The notes under the pieces are model-generated. The model was not told where the DNA came from. It saw only the letters and a list, made by a program, of their open reading frames with translations, and made no database searches. A stretch of 64,000 nucleotides of DNA, from NCBI RefSeq assembly GCF_004331485.1, contig NZ_SJKD01000008.1:400924-464923 (forward strand), read 5' to 3'. The first letter of the stretch is position 1, and each line of letters starts with the position of its first letter. The position numbers and the translations under genes are program-made. This stretch comes from Kribbella capetownensis. Lineage in GTDB: Bacteria; Actinomycetota; Actinomycetes; Propionibacteriales; Kribbellaceae. Shown one piece after another: positions 23,448 to 32,554 of the stretch.

Positions 23448-24887
23448 CTTCCCGCCGATCCGGTACGGCGTGCTGACGCCCTCGTACATGAGGTGGGTCA
23501 TCAGGCCCTGGGAGGCGTGCGGGAGGTTGTGGCAATGGTCCATCCAGACGCCGGGATTGTCGGCGACGAACGCGATCTCGTAGGTCTCGTCGTTGCCGAC
23601 CTCGAGGGTGTCGATCCACCAGGGTGAGCCGGTGGTCTTGACACCGTTGCGGGACAACACAACCGCGTGGTGACCGTGCAGGTGCATCGGATGCGCCTGA
23701 CCGCTGCTGTTGGAGATCTTCATCCGTACAACGTCGCCCTCGGCAACCATGTACATCGGTACGTCGGGGTACTTGTGGCCGTTGATCGTCCACCACAGCC
23801 CTGGCACCCCGTCGAGGAACCCGGGCCGCCGTCCGATCCGGTACTCGAAGTTCCGGTCGGCCTTCCCCGGGTCGAACCCGAGCGCGGCCGGCGTCCCGTA
23901 CTTCAGCAGATCGACCGTCTTCGCCGGCAACTCGGCCGACGGCGGCTCAGTGCCTGCCGGACCGATCCCGACCGACACGTTGGCCGCGCCCGCTACCAGC
24001 CGCATCCCACCCGCGGGCACCACGGCCTCGAGGTCGACCCGAGCACCGGCCGCCAGCGGGTACGCCGCTGTGACGGCTGTCGGACCGTGGATGTCGCGAC
24101 CGTCCACGGCGACCACCTTGTACGGCGTACCGATCAGACCGACGCGCAGGATCGAGTTGTCCGTGTTCACAACTCGCACCCGGGCCGTCGTACCGGCAGG
24201 CAGGTCGATGTGTTGTGAGCCAGTCCGACCGTTGATCGTCCGCTTCCCGTCGTAGGTGTGGATCGCGGCCACAACCTCGCCGGGCTCCTTGGGCGCGATC
24301 ACGATCGTGCCGAAGAGGCCGCCCTTCACCTCGTCGGCGGAGACCTGGTGGGAGTGGTACCAGTACGTCCCGGCCTGCTCGGCGCGGAAGCGGTAGACGT
24401 GGTTGCCACCGACCGGTACGGCGTCCTGCGTCACGCCGGCGACACCGTCTTCGGCGTTGGGTACGTCGATCCCGTGCCAGTGCAGCGTCGCGCCGTCCTT
24501 GACGGATTCGTTCACCAGCGTGACCTGGACCAGATCGCCGACCTTCGCCCGGATCAGCGGACCCGGCGAGGTCCCGTTGAGCGTGTAGCCCTCGACCGTC
24601 TCACCGCTCGCGAGCTGGAACTTCTGCTTCCGCGCCGTCAGCGTCACCGCGACATCCGGCGTACCGGTCCGCGGGCCGGTGAGGTCGGCGACGTTCATGC
24701 CGTGGTGGTGTTCGTGCCCGCCGGACTCCGGTCCGCCGCCGAAGTCGGCGTACCCCATCTCGGTCGGGGAATACTCGCCGGGGACCAGGCTGGTCGCCCA
24801 GAGATACCCCAGCGGTACGAGTACCGCCAGAGCGATCCCCAGAGCGATCAACCGGGCCCGCAAGCGGCGCGGTTTCGCGTCAGCCAC
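23427..24887 (-). CDS. Membrane-anchored multicopper oxidase
   Basis: 486 residues. N-terminal membrane anchor (LIALGIALAVLVPLGYLWATS, 13-33), a His-rich segment HEHHHGM (58-64), then two cupredoxin domains with the copper ligands HWHG (136-139), HSH (178-180), HPMHLHGH and HCHNLPHASQGLM near the C-terminus. The enzyme would oxidise metal ions or phenolic compounds outside the membrane with O2 reduction. The His-rich N-terminal stretch could load copper. It overlaps the upstream small membrane protein by 8 nt, so the two plus the DUF1707 protein form an operon. Confidence 0.93.
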   Translation of the reverse strand: MADAKPRRLRARLIALGIALAVLVPLGYLWATSLVPGEYSPTEMGYADFGGGPESGGHEHHHGMNVADLTGPRTGTPDVAVTLTARKQKFQLASGETVEGYTLNGTSPGPLIRAKVGDLVQVTLVNESVKDGATLHWHGIDVPNAEDGVAGVTQDAVPVGGNHVYRFRAEQAGTYWYHSHQVSADEVKGGLFGTIVIAPKEPGEVVAAIHTYDGKRTINGRTGSQHIDLPAGTTARVRVVNTDNSILRVGLIGTPYKVVAVDGRDIHGPTAVTAAYPLAAGARVDLEAVVPAGGMRLVAGAANVSVGIGPAGTEPPSAELPAKTVDLLKYGTPAALGFDPGKADRNFEYRIGRRPGFLDGVPGLWWTINGHKYPDVPMYMVAEGDVVRMKISNSSGQAHPMHLHGHHAVVLSRNGVKTTGSPWWIDTLEVGNDETYEIAFVADNPGVWMDHCHNLPHASQGLMTHLMYEGVSTPYRIGGKSANEPE

Positions 24888-25293
24888 TGGTCACAGTCTG
24901 GCTGGGTACGGCGGCGCGTCGGGCGGCAGCACCCGCCACTCCGGCGATCGCCAGACCGTTGATGCCGTGCAGGATGCCGAGCGCCGGTACCCCGAAGGAC
25001 ACCACCGCGAGGACGAACTGCAGTGCGACCAGGCCGACCACGATCCCGGCCAGGGTCCGGCCGCGCGGGACGTCGGTCAGGAACGACACGATCAGGAAGA
25101 TCAGCGCGAGCAGACCGATGGCCGTACCGGCGATGCTGTGGTAGCTCTGCCCGAAGTTGCTGTAGTCCGCCCCGATCGTGGTTCCGTCGTCGGCATCCTT
25201 GGCGATGGTGAAGCCGGCCAGCGCGATCGCTGCCACCTGCAGCACCACCGCGATCGCGATCAGCAGACCGAGGGTCCGGTACGTCGCCCTCAT
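24880..25293 (-). CDS. Four-helix membrane protein
   Basis: 137 residues with four hydrophobic segments. His residues in QSYHSIAGTAIG and GILHGINGLA lie within or near helices 2 and 4, an arrangement seen in heme-b membrane proteins, so an electron-transfer partner for the multicopper oxidase is possible. It may belong to the DUF6220 group, which I cannot confirm. Starts by ATGA overlap with the DUF1707 gene. Confidence 0.75.
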   Translation of the reverse strand: MRATYRTLGLLIAIAVVLQVAAIALAGFTIAKDADDGTTIGADYSNFGQSYHSIAGTAIGLLALIFLIVSFLTDVPRGRTLAGIVVGLVALQFVLAVVSFGVPALGILHGINGLAIAGVAGAAARRAAVPSQTVTSG

Positions 25294-25835
25294 GCGCGGC
25301 GCTCCTGCCGGCGCTTACGGATCACGATGACCGCGGCCACGATCAGTCCGAACAGCAGGATCGGCGGATGCCCGCCGCCCACGGTGCACCCGATCGACGC
25401 GATCAGCCCGATCACGCCGAGCACGATCAGCACCGGCAACGGGATCTTGCCCAACGGTCCCCGAGCAGCCCACTCCGGCCGTCTGCGTCCGCCCTTGCCT
25501 CGTCCGCCCTTGCCTTGACCACCAGGCCCGCGTCCACCCGGCCCGGTCGCGCCGGCGGCGTTCTCCGGCGACGTCCACGGCGGCCGCTGCCAGCCCCACG
25601 GACCGGTCCAACCCTCCTGGCTCTCGCTCGCACCACCCTGGTGCTCACCCGGAAGGTCCGCGAACAGCCCGGCCAGGTCGGCCTCGGTCTTCGCTTCCAG
25701 TGCCTGACCGACGCGCTCGGTGTGCTCCTCCGCGCTGAGCCGGCCGGCTTCGTAGTGCTCGCCCAGACGCCTGATCGCGTCCTCGCGTTCGCTGTCGCCG
25801 ATACGGATCGGTCCGCCCGGCCTCTCGTCGTTCAT
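25290..25835 (-). CDS. DUF1707 membrane protein
   Basis: 181 residues. The N-terminal DUF1707 domain (IRIGDSEREDAIRRLGEHYEAGRLSAEEHTERVGQALEAKTEADLAGLFADLP) is followed by a Gly/Lys/Arg-rich linker and two membrane segments near the C-terminus. First gene of the operon leading to the multicopper oxidase. DUF1707 is widespread in actinobacteria without a defined role. The upstream 228 bp (25836-26063) up to the next gene show no further gene; a promoter must lie there. Confidence 0.9.
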   Translation of the reverse strand: MNDERPGGPIRIGDSEREDAIRRLGEHYEAGRLSAEEHTERVGQALEAKTEADLAGLFADLPGEHQGGASESQEGWTGPWGWQRPPWTSPENAAGATGPGGRGPGGQGKGGRGKGGRRRPEWAARGPLGKIPLPVLIVLGVIGLIASIGCTVGGGHPPILLFGLIVAAVIVIRKRRQERRA

Positions 25836-26063
25836 GACACTCCTCGGTGCTCGACTTCTGCGATTGCACCAAGCGTGTCTTTCAATCCCCTGTCACCGCG
25901 TCGCCTCAGCGGCGACACCTCACCTACCCCCGCAGGAGCACCCTGCGCCCACCGACGCAGTACGACGTACTCCCCCGGGCGTACACCCCTCCCGGGCAAA
26001 CCCCGACCCCAACCCCCGGCCCAGCCCGCCGAGGCCCGCGGCCGGGCCCCGGCGGACGCCACG

Positions 26064-27425
26064 TCAGGTGGTGGTGGAGAGGATTTGGTTGACGTCGTTG
26101 TTGGCTTTGGTGAGGGAGCTGGGTTCGGCTTCGAAGGACATGACTGCGTCCATCGCGGGGGTCATGACCGCGGTCACGTCAGCAGCGTTGGGGTTGGCGG
26201 GATAGGGGAAGACGTCGCCGGCCTCCACCGTCTCGAGGAACGGTGTCACGTCCCAGCCGTCGGCGGCGTACGCTGCCTTGGCCGCGGGCAGGCTGGCCGA
26301 GACCGCGGGGAAGACCACGCCGGCCTTGGCGACGATGTCCTGGGCGGTTTGCGAGCCGAGGAACTTCACCCAGGCCCAGGACGCCTCGCGCCGGGTGGTC
26401 CCGGCCCAGATGGTGTCCGCGAGGCCGTTCATCATCGACATCCGCTTCCCGATCGGGCCGATCGGGAGCCGGGCCAGCTTGGTCTTCACCTGCTTCAGGC
26501 CGGCGTACGTCGCCAGCATCCACGACCCGTTCGGGGTCATCCCGTACTTGCCCGCACCGAAGCTCGTGGTCACGTCGACCCCGGACTTCGCCTGCGCGTA
26601 CGTCGGCATGTACCCCTTGGTGATGAGGCCGCGCCACCAGCCGATCGTCTCGGTGAACTTCGGGTCGCCGTAGAAGAACTTCGTCCCCCACGGTTCGCCC
26701 TCGGAGTACTTCCAGCCGTTGATCGCGGTGTACCAGCTCCAACTGGTCTGCCCGTCGGCGCCGCCGGCATCGGCGTACCCGAGGCCGTAGACCTTCACGT
26801 TGTCCTTGTCGAACCCCGGCTGGTCGCCGCGACGGTCCTTGGAGTCCACGGTGAGCCGGCGGACGATCTGCTCGAAGGTGCCGCCGTCCTGCGGGTTCCA
26901 GGTCATCGAGTTCAGCTGCTCGGTGCTGATCCCGGCCGCCTCGGTGAACGCGCTGTTGTAGAAGTACACCTCGGTGTCGAAGTCCTTCGGCAGTCCGTAC
27001 CGCTTGCCGTCGGCACCGATCCAGCGATCGGCCAGACCCTTCTGGTAGATGCTCAGATCAACGTTGTCCTTCGCAACATAGTCGTCGATCGCCAGCACCT
27101 GGCCCTTGTCCGCGAAGAGCGGGTACTTCGACGAGTGTCCGGTGAACACGTCCGGCGCGGTGTCGGAGATGAACCCGGTGACCAGCTTCGGCCAGTAGTC
27201 GTTCCAGCCGTACTGCTCGATCTTCACGCTGTACTGCGGGTTCTGCTCGTGGAACACCTTGGCGCACTCGGTGTACATCGGCAGCTGGGCGGAGTCCCAG
27301 AGCCAGTAGATGACTTCGCCTTCGCCGCGCGAGGCGGCACCGTTGTTGCAGCCGGCCACCGCGGAGGCGGCGAGGCCCGCCAGTCCTGCCTTCAGCAGGG
27401 TCCTTCTGGAGAGAAGTGTCATCAT
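26064..27425 (-). CDS. Sugar ABC transporter substrate-binding lipoprotein
   Basis: 453 residues of the solute-binding family 1. The Tat-like, lipobox N-terminus (MMTLLSRRTLLKAGLAGLAASAVAGC) predicts lipid attachment at Cys26 and export in folded form. The mature part shows typical features (WLWDSAQLPMYTECAKVFHEQNP, SSKYPLFADKGQVLAIDDYV, NGSWMLATY). Lying at the end of the alpha-galactosidase operon, it most likely binds melibiose, raffinose-type sugars or a related alpha-galactoside. ATG at 27425 overlaps the preceding permease stop. Confidence 0.93.
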   Translation of the reverse strand: MMTLLSRRTLLKAGLAGLAASAVAGCNNGAASRGEGEVIYWLWDSAQLPMYTECAKVFHEQNPQYSVKIEQYGWNDYWPKLVTGFISDTAPDVFTGHSSKYPLFADKGQVLAIDDYVAKDNVDLSIYQKGLADRWIGADGKRYGLPKDFDTEVYFYNSAFTEAAGISTEQLNSMTWNPQDGGTFEQIVRRLTVDSKDRRGDQPGFDKDNVKVYGLGYADAGGADGQTSWSWYTAINGWKYSEGEPWGTKFFYGDPKFTETIGWWRGLITKGYMPTYAQAKSGVDVTTSFGAGKYGMTPNGSWMLATYAGLKQVKTKLARLPIGPIGKRMSMMNGLADTIWAGTTRREASWAWVKFLGSQTAQDIVAKAGVVFPAVSASLPAAKAAYAADGWDVTPFLETVEAGDVFPYPANPNAADVTAVMTPAMDAVMSFEAEPSSLTKANNDVNQILSTTT

Positions 27426-28303
27426 TTGATCCCAGAGAAGCCGATGGAGTTGGTGATCCGCTTGGCGAAGGCCAGGAACAGCACGATCATCGGCAGCGCC
27501 GCGACGAGCGTCGCCGCCATCAGCCCGGCCCAGTCCGGTCCACCCTGCGGGGTCTGCGACCGGAACACACCGAGCGCGACCGTGAGCACGCGGACGTTCT
27601 CCTGCTGACCGACCAGCAACGGCCAGAAGTAGTCGTTCCAGGAGTTGATGTAGGTCAGGATCGCCAGCGTCGCGATCGGCGCCGCACTCATCGGGATGAT
27701 CATCCCGAAGAAGATCTTGCGGTGCCCGGCGCCGTCGATCATCGCCGCCTCCTCCAGCTCCCGGCTGATGCCGAGGAAGAACTGGCGCAGGAAGAAGATC
27801 GCGAACGGCGTCATGAACGCGCCCGGCAGGATGATGCCGGCGAAGCTGTTCAGCAGCCCGAGGTTCTTGATCAGCACGAAGTTCGGCAGCGTGGTGAAGA
27901 TCGGCGGCACCATCAGCGCGGCCAGGAACAGCGCGAACACCTTGTCCCGCCCGGGCCAGCGCAGCCGGGCGAACGCGTACGCCGCCATCGCGCTGAAGAA
28001 CACCTGGCACGCGGTCGTGACCGTTGCCACGACCAACGAGTTGCGCAGGTACAGCCAAAAGTTGACCGAGGCACCTGAACCGCCCTGTGCCTGCGCCTCC
28101 TCGATGGTCGACAACCCGAGCACTCGCTTGAACGCGCCCAGGGTGGTCTCCACCGGGAGCAGCGAATTCGGGTGGCCGGCGAGCTGGGTGTTGTTGGACA
28201 ACGCCGTACGCAACATCCAGTAGAACGGGAAGATCGTGAGGATCAGGAGCAGGACCAACAGGACCCACGCGACGATCCGGCCCAGATTCAGTGGCTTTCT
28301 CAT
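27422..28303 (-). CDS. Sugar ABC transporter permease (MalG/LacG-like)
   Basis: 293 residues, six membrane segments. The EAA loop is EEAAMIDGAGHRKIFFGMIIPMSAAPI, matching CUT1 carbohydrate permeases. Starts by ATGA overlap with the other permease and ends overlapping the binding-protein start. No ATPase gene is present; CUT1 systems in actinobacteria commonly share an MsiK-like ATPase encoded elsewhere. Confidence 0.93.
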   Translation of the reverse strand: MRKPLNLGRIVAWVLLVLLLILTIFPFYWMLRTALSNNTQLAGHPNSLLPVETTLGAFKRVLGLSTIEEAQAQGGSGASVNFWLYLRNSLVVATVTTACQVFFSAMAAYAFARLRWPGRDKVFALFLAALMVPPIFTTLPNFVLIKNLGLLNSFAGIILPGAFMTPFAIFFLRQFFLGISRELEEAAMIDGAGHRKIFFGMIIPMSAAPIATLAILTYINSWNDYFWPLLVGQQENVRVLTVALGVFRSQTPQGGPDWAGLMAATLVAALPMIVLFLAFAKRITNSIGFSGIK

Positions 28304-29244
28304 GCGAGGTCACTCTCCCTTGCCCGGAGCAACCGAAGCTGCAGCAACGAGACCACCGCGAGGATGGCGAACAGCACCAGCGCCATCGCCGAGGCGTACC
28401 CGAAGTCGAACCGGGTGAACGCCCGCTCGTAGATGTAGTAGTAGATGACCCGGGTCGCGTTGATCGGACCGCCCTGCGTCGTCACCGCGACGGTGTCGAA
28501 GATCTGGAACGACCCGATCATGGTGACCACCAGGACCATCACCAGAACGGGCCGCAGCAGCGGCAGCGTGATCCGCCAGAACGACTTCCACTCGCTCGCC
28601 CCGTCCACCTCGGCCGCCTCATAGACGTACGACGGGATCGTCTGCAGCCCGGCGAACACCAGCAGCGCGGTGTAGCCCATGTGCCGCCAGACGTTGATGC
28701 CGGCGATGGTCGGGATCGCCCAGTGCGAGTCGCCGAAGAACGCGACCGGATCGATCCCGATCCAGGTGAGGCCCTGGTTCACGATGCCGACCTGGAAGTC
28801 GAGCATCCAGTACCAGACCAGCGCGACGACCACGTTCGCGACCAGGTACGGCAGCAGGATCGCCGCGCGGACCGTGATCGACTTGGTCAGCCGGTACATC
28901 AGCATCGCGATGCCGACCGCCAGGACGGTCTGGACGCCGATGTTGATCACGACGTACTCGACCGTGACCACGAGCGCGTTCCAGAAGAAGCTGTCGTGGA
29001 TCATCCGCCGGTAGTTGTCCAGCCCGTTGAACTGCGGCGCCGTCAGCAGGCTGTACTCGGTGAAGCTCAGGTACGCACCGCGCAGGGTCGGCCAGATGTA
29101 GAACACGACGAAGCCGAGGGTGGCCGGGGCCAGGAAGATCATCGCGACCTTCAGGTCACCCAGGTTTCGCCGCCGAGCAGGCGGCGCCTGGGTATCCCCG
29201 CGACTGTGTTGTCTGTCAGGTGGAGCATTGGTTGTCACGGTCAC
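28300..29244 (-). CDS. Sugar ABC transporter permease (MalF/LacF-like)
   Basis: 314 residues. A hydrophilic N-terminus precedes six membrane segments (first: VAMIFLAPATLGFVVFYIWP); EAA loop YEAAEVDGASEWKSFWRITLPLLRPV. It pairs with the MalG-like subunit as the channel of the alpha-galactoside importer. Begins 35 bp after the alpha-galactosidase stop, in the same operon. Confidence 0.93.
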   Translation of the reverse strand: MTVTTNAPPDRQHSRGDTQAPPARRRNLGDLKVAMIFLAPATLGFVVFYIWPTLRGAYLSFTEYSLLTAPQFNGLDNYRRMIHDSFFWNALVVTVEYVVINIGVQTVLAVGIAMLMYRLTKSITVRAAILLPYLVANVVVALVWYWMLDFQVGIVNQGLTWIGIDPVAFFGDSHWAIPTIAGINVWRHMGYTALLVFAGLQTIPSYVYEAAEVDGASEWKSFWRITLPLLRPVLVMVLVVTMIGSFQIFDTVAVTTQGGPINATRVIYYYIYERAFTRFDFGYASAMALVLFAILAVVSLLQLRLLRARESDLA

Positions 29245-29279
29245 GGGGATCTCCTTTTCAGTCGCCGATCGACTGGGGG

Positions 29280-31403
29280 TCAGTCGATCGCAGTCACATC
29301 CAGCAAGATCGCGTTCTCAGGCCACTGCGCGGGAAGGTGTACGCCGACCGCCACCAGCGCTGCGCCGTTCAGCTCTACCTGTCCACCGTCGGCCGACCAT
29401 GCCGCCGCGCGCGACTCGGGCCCGGGTGTCACGGTCTTGTGGACCCGATAGGTTCGCTGCGGGTCGAGGCCGGGCAGCCGGACCCGGCCGACGGCCGAGG
29501 TCACCGATTGCGTCAGCTGTACGGCGGCGTACACGGCGCGCGAACCGTCCTGCGCGACCACGCCGTGCAGCAGGAAGTCGTCCGGACCGCGGTCGGCACG
29601 GACCACCTTGCCGGTGTGCAGCAGCGGCCGCAGCTCCTTGTGCAAGGCAACCCAGCCCGCCAACTCCTGGCGCTCCTCCGGCGAGGCGGACGCGATGTCC
29701 CACTCGATGCCGAAGTGGCCGAACAGCGCGGTGATCGCTCTGAACGACAGCGTCTGCGTGCGGCCGGTGGTGTGCGCCCTCGGCGGCCCGACGTGGCAGC
29801 CGATCAGCTCCGGCGGCAGCAGCAGCTCGGTGTAGCGCTGGATCGTCTGGCGTTCGAGCGCGTCGTTGCTGTCACTGCCCCAGACCCGATCGGTGCGCTC
29901 GAGGATGCCGAGATCGACCCGGGCACCGCCGGACGAGCAGGACTCGATCTCGAGCCCGGGGTGCCGGCGCTTCAACTCGTCGATCAGCCGGTACAGCGCG
30001 AGCGTCTGCTCGTGGATGCCGGCCGTCCCGGTCAGCTGGTTGCCGCCGTCAACGAAGTCGCGGTTGTGGTCCCACTTCAGATAGGCGATGTCGTACTCGG
30101 TCAGAAGCGAGTCGAGCCGCTCGAGGATGTAGTCGTACGCCGCCGGTACGCCGAGGTTCAGGCCCTGCTGGTGCCGCGCGGTCGGTGGCATCCGGTGGCC
30201 GGTGGCAAGGATCCAGTCCGGGTGCTCGCGGGCCAGATCCGAGTCCGGGTTCACCATCTCCGGCTCGACCCAGAGGCCGAACTGCAGGCCGAGACCCTTG
30301 ACGTGGTCGACCAGCGGGTGCAGGCCCTTCGGCCAGATCCCTTCGTCGACGTACCAGTCGCCAAGACCGGCGTGGTCGTCACGGCGGCCGCGGAACCACC
30401 CGTCGTCCAGCACGAACCGCTCTGCCCCGACCTCGGCGGCCGCGTCAGCGAGCGCCTTCAGCTTGTCCAGGTCGAGGTCGAAGTACACGGCCTCCCAGGT
30501 GTTCAGTACGACGGGACGCTCGCTCCGCGGGTGGACAGATCGGGACCGCAGGTGCTCGTGGAAGCGGGCCGACACCTGGTCGAGGCCAACGCCGTACGAG
30601 CCGTAGAGCCATGGCGTGCTGTAGGTGCCCTGCGGTTGCACGCGTCCCTCGCCTGGGAGCAGCAGTTCGCCTCCGCCGATGACGGCGTACCCGCTCATGC
30701 CGCGCTCGGCGTACGACCGGTGGTTGCCGCTCCAGGCGGTGTGCACGGCCCAGATCTCGCCGTCGCGGAAGCCGAAGCCTTTGGTGCCGGTCATCAGCAG
30801 CAGGGTTGCGTCGGCGCCGGTGCGGCCGCGGCGGTTGTCGCGGACGTGAGCGCCCTGCGTGAACGCGTGCCGCTGCGGGTGCCGCTCGCCGATGTGCCGG
30901 CCGGTCAGGTCGAGCAGTTCGGTCGCCTCGGTCGGAACCGGCAGCGCGAGCACCAGCCCGTCCACCGTGTACGGCGTCCCGCCGGTGTTGGTGAGGTCCG
31001 CCTTGGCCCGCACCAGGCCGCAGTCGGTCAGCTCGATGGTGAGGCGGAGTTTGAGCGCCGCGTCGGCGTCCTCGGCGTCGATCTGCACGGTGTTGTCGGT
31101 CTGCGCGACGCTGGCCAGCCGGAAGCTCGCGGAGAAGTTCTGCCCGTCACGGTGGCCGCTCAGTCCCGGCAGACCGAACCAGCCCGCCGAGTACTCCGGC
31201 AGGATCGCGACCGGAAGGTTGTCGTCGAGACCGCTGCCGTCCTGCACGGCGCCGGCCCCACGCCTCAGTTCCAGCAGAGCCCGCTCGTCCAGCTCACCCA
31301 GGTCCGCACCCCAGTGCAGCACGGACGGAAGCGTGGGACCCGAGCAGTCCAGCACCAAGCTGACCCCGGCAGCGCGAAGCTGCAGCACCTCGATGTTCGA
31401 CAC
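29280..31403 (-). CDS. Alpha-galactosidase, glycoside hydrolase family 36
   Basis: 707 residues, full family length. N-terminal beta domain, then a (beta/alpha)8 barrel with LNTWEAVYFD (about 300), the nucleophile Asp445 in YLKWDHNRD and the acid/base Asp511 in VWGSDSNDALERQ, plus SCSSGGARVDLGIL between them. No signal peptide, so it hydrolyses imported oligosaccharides in the cytoplasm, releasing alpha-linked galactose. First gene of the operon that also encodes the importer. The promoter region carries an inverted TATTTAC/GTAAATA pair. Confidence 0.95.
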   Translation of the reverse strand: MSNIEVLQLRAAGVSLVLDCSGPTLPSVLHWGADLGELDERALLELRRGAGAVQDGSGLDDNLPVAILPEYSAGWFGLPGLSGHRDGQNFSASFRLASVAQTDNTVQIDAEDADAALKLRLTIELTDCGLVRAKADLTNTGGTPYTVDGLVLALPVPTEATELLDLTGRHIGERHPQRHAFTQGAHVRDNRRGRTGADATLLLMTGTKGFGFRDGEIWAVHTAWSGNHRSYAERGMSGYAVIGGGELLLPGEGRVQPQGTYSTPWLYGSYGVGLDQVSARFHEHLRSRSVHPRSERPVVLNTWEAVYFDLDLDKLKALADAAAEVGAERFVLDDGWFRGRRDDHAGLGDWYVDEGIWPKGLHPLVDHVKGLGLQFGLWVEPEMVNPDSDLAREHPDWILATGHRMPPTARHQQGLNLGVPAAYDYILERLDSLLTEYDIAYLKWDHNRDFVDGGNQLTGTAGIHEQTLALYRLIDELKRRHPGLEIESCSSGGARVDLGILERTDRVWGSDSNDALERQTIQRYTELLLPPELIGCHVGPPRAHTTGRTQTLSFRAITALFGHFGIEWDIASASPEERQELAGWVALHKELRPLLHTGKVVRADRGPDDFLLHGVVAQDGSRAVYAAVQLTQSVTSAVGRVRLPGLDPQRTYRVHKTVTPGPESRAAAWSADGGQVELNGAALVAVGVHLPAQWPENAILLDVTAID

Positions 31404-31442
31404 TGTTGATTCACTCCGCTTTCTGATTGATTTCAGGACGGA

Positions 31443-31494
31443 ACTATTTACCCCGCCAGCCCAGATGTCAATGCTTCACGAAGTTAAGTAAATA
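31443..31494 (-). promoter_or_regulatory. Promoter and inverted operator pair for the alpha-galactosidase operon
   Basis: On the minus strand TTGACA (31471-31466) is a consensus -35; an AT-rich -10 (AATAGT/TAAATA, 31443-31450) lies 15-17 nt downstream. The 7-bp elements TATTTAC (31445-31451) and GTAAATA (31488-31494) form an inverted pair about four helical turns apart, one over the -10 and one upstream of the -35, resembling ROK-type repressor sites. No ROK gene is local. Confidence 0.5.
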
Positions 31495-31561
31495 CCCTAG
31501 GGCTCCGCCCCGGCTCTTTACAACGAAGGAAGACCCCGCAGGTCAGATGCTGAGCGGGGCG

Positions 31562-32446
31562 TCAGCTCGACGTCGGAGTTGCGAGACTCCTCTTCCGGAC
31601 CGAGCGGAGCCAGGCGTCGATGCGGGCGACGTCGGGGGTGGCCGGCAGAACCGTTCGCTGCAGGGCCTTGTCGAGCTCTTCGTGCAAGGTGAGGCGCCAC
31701 TGCTCGACCTCGGCCCAAGGCACGTCGCCACGCCTGATCGCCAGCAGCCGATCCCGATACGGGCCGGCGTCGACGACGAGCTTTGCCTCCAACAACAGAG
31801 TGCGGGCCAGCAACAACCAGATCAGGTGCATCACATGCTTCCACTTCGGCGCACCGTCGCGGCGGATGTCCGTCTCCAGCTTCTTGAACTGACTCAGCAC
31901 ATAACCGGAGTACGTCTGATACACGAGCTGCGAGAGAAAGGCGCCGCGGAGCTCGAGCATCTCCTCCCCCAACGGTGTCTGCTGGACCACGAGCGGCGAA
32001 TGGATCACCTCGAGGACATTCGGGTTGGCCTTCAGTGCCAGCTCACAGAACCGTTCGACCTCCCAGGAGAACCACTCCTCCTCGGGTCCGTCGACGTGCG
32101 TCGGCGGTTTGGCCAGCGACCAGAACGACTCGGTCGGCGCGACATAGACCCCGCGGCTGTCCGTGTCCGACGTCTCGATCTGCAGCCCGTACGCCCTCGA
32201 ACCGATGACCGCCGCGTAGATCGTGTGCTCCAGCACCAGCCGGTGGCCGTCCGGCTGGTCCAATTCGATCGCCTCGTCCTGGTACGCCGTACGCAGACTC
32301 AACTCGTCGCGGCGCGCGAGCGTCTCCCGGCCGTCGGCGAGCCGCACCGTGTAGCGGCCGTCCGGGGTGATGCCGGCGACGCGGCCGGTGGCCCCGCGTT
32401 GCGCCGTGCCGCCGTGGTCGTCGGGTGCCGCGACCCGGATCACCAC
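31562..32446 (-). CDS. RlaP-like predicted nucleotidyltransferase
   Basis: 294 residues. The DNA polymerase beta-type motif GSRAYGLQIETSDTDSRGVYVAP (about 81-103) carries the GS and two metal-binding Asp residues. The overall pattern, including EVERFCELALKANPNVLEVIHSP, matches the YcgL/RlaP group (RNA-ligase-associated nucleotidyltransferases). The N-terminal 50 residues add a beta-rich segment (GRYTVRLADGRETLARRDELSL) not typical of the family. No RNA ligase gene is nearby, so the role is unclear. GTG start at 32446. Confidence 0.85.
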   Translation of the reverse strand: MVIRVAAPDDHGGTAQRGATGRVAGITPDGRYTVRLADGRETLARRDELSLRTAYQDEAIELDQPDGHRLVLEHTIYAAVIGSRAYGLQIETSDTDSRGVYVAPTESFWSLAKPPTHVDGPEEEWFSWEVERFCELALKANPNVLEVIHSPLVVQQTPLGEEMLELRGAFLSQLVYQTYSGYVLSQFKKLETDIRRDGAPKWKHVMHLIWLLLARTLLLEAKLVVDAGPYRDRLLAIRRGDVPWAEVEQWRLTLHEELDKALQRTVLPATPDVARIDAWLRSVRKRSLATPTSS

Positions 32447-32519
32447 CTACGTCCCCACCGGCAACTGCGGCCCGACCAACCCCATGCCGCTCATCGTTTC
32501 ATCAGCGCAGTTCACTCTA

Positions 32520-32539
32520 TTGACAAATTTTTCTGTCAA
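32520..32539. promoter_or_regulatory. Perfect inverted repeat, probable ArsR-type operator
   Basis: TTGACA-AATTTTTC-TGTCAA: 6-bp perfect arms with an 8-nt AT-rich spacer, 15 bp upstream of the ArsR-type start. Its AT content contrasts with the surroundings, and TTGACA also fits a -35 box, so repression by promoter occlusion is plausible. Confidence 0.6.
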
Positions 32540-32554
32540 GGAGAGATTGGGCGC

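Noticed and set aside
29220..31409. 729-codon plus-strand frame opposite the alpha-galactosidase
   Set aside because: Antisense shadow; low complexity and no domains.
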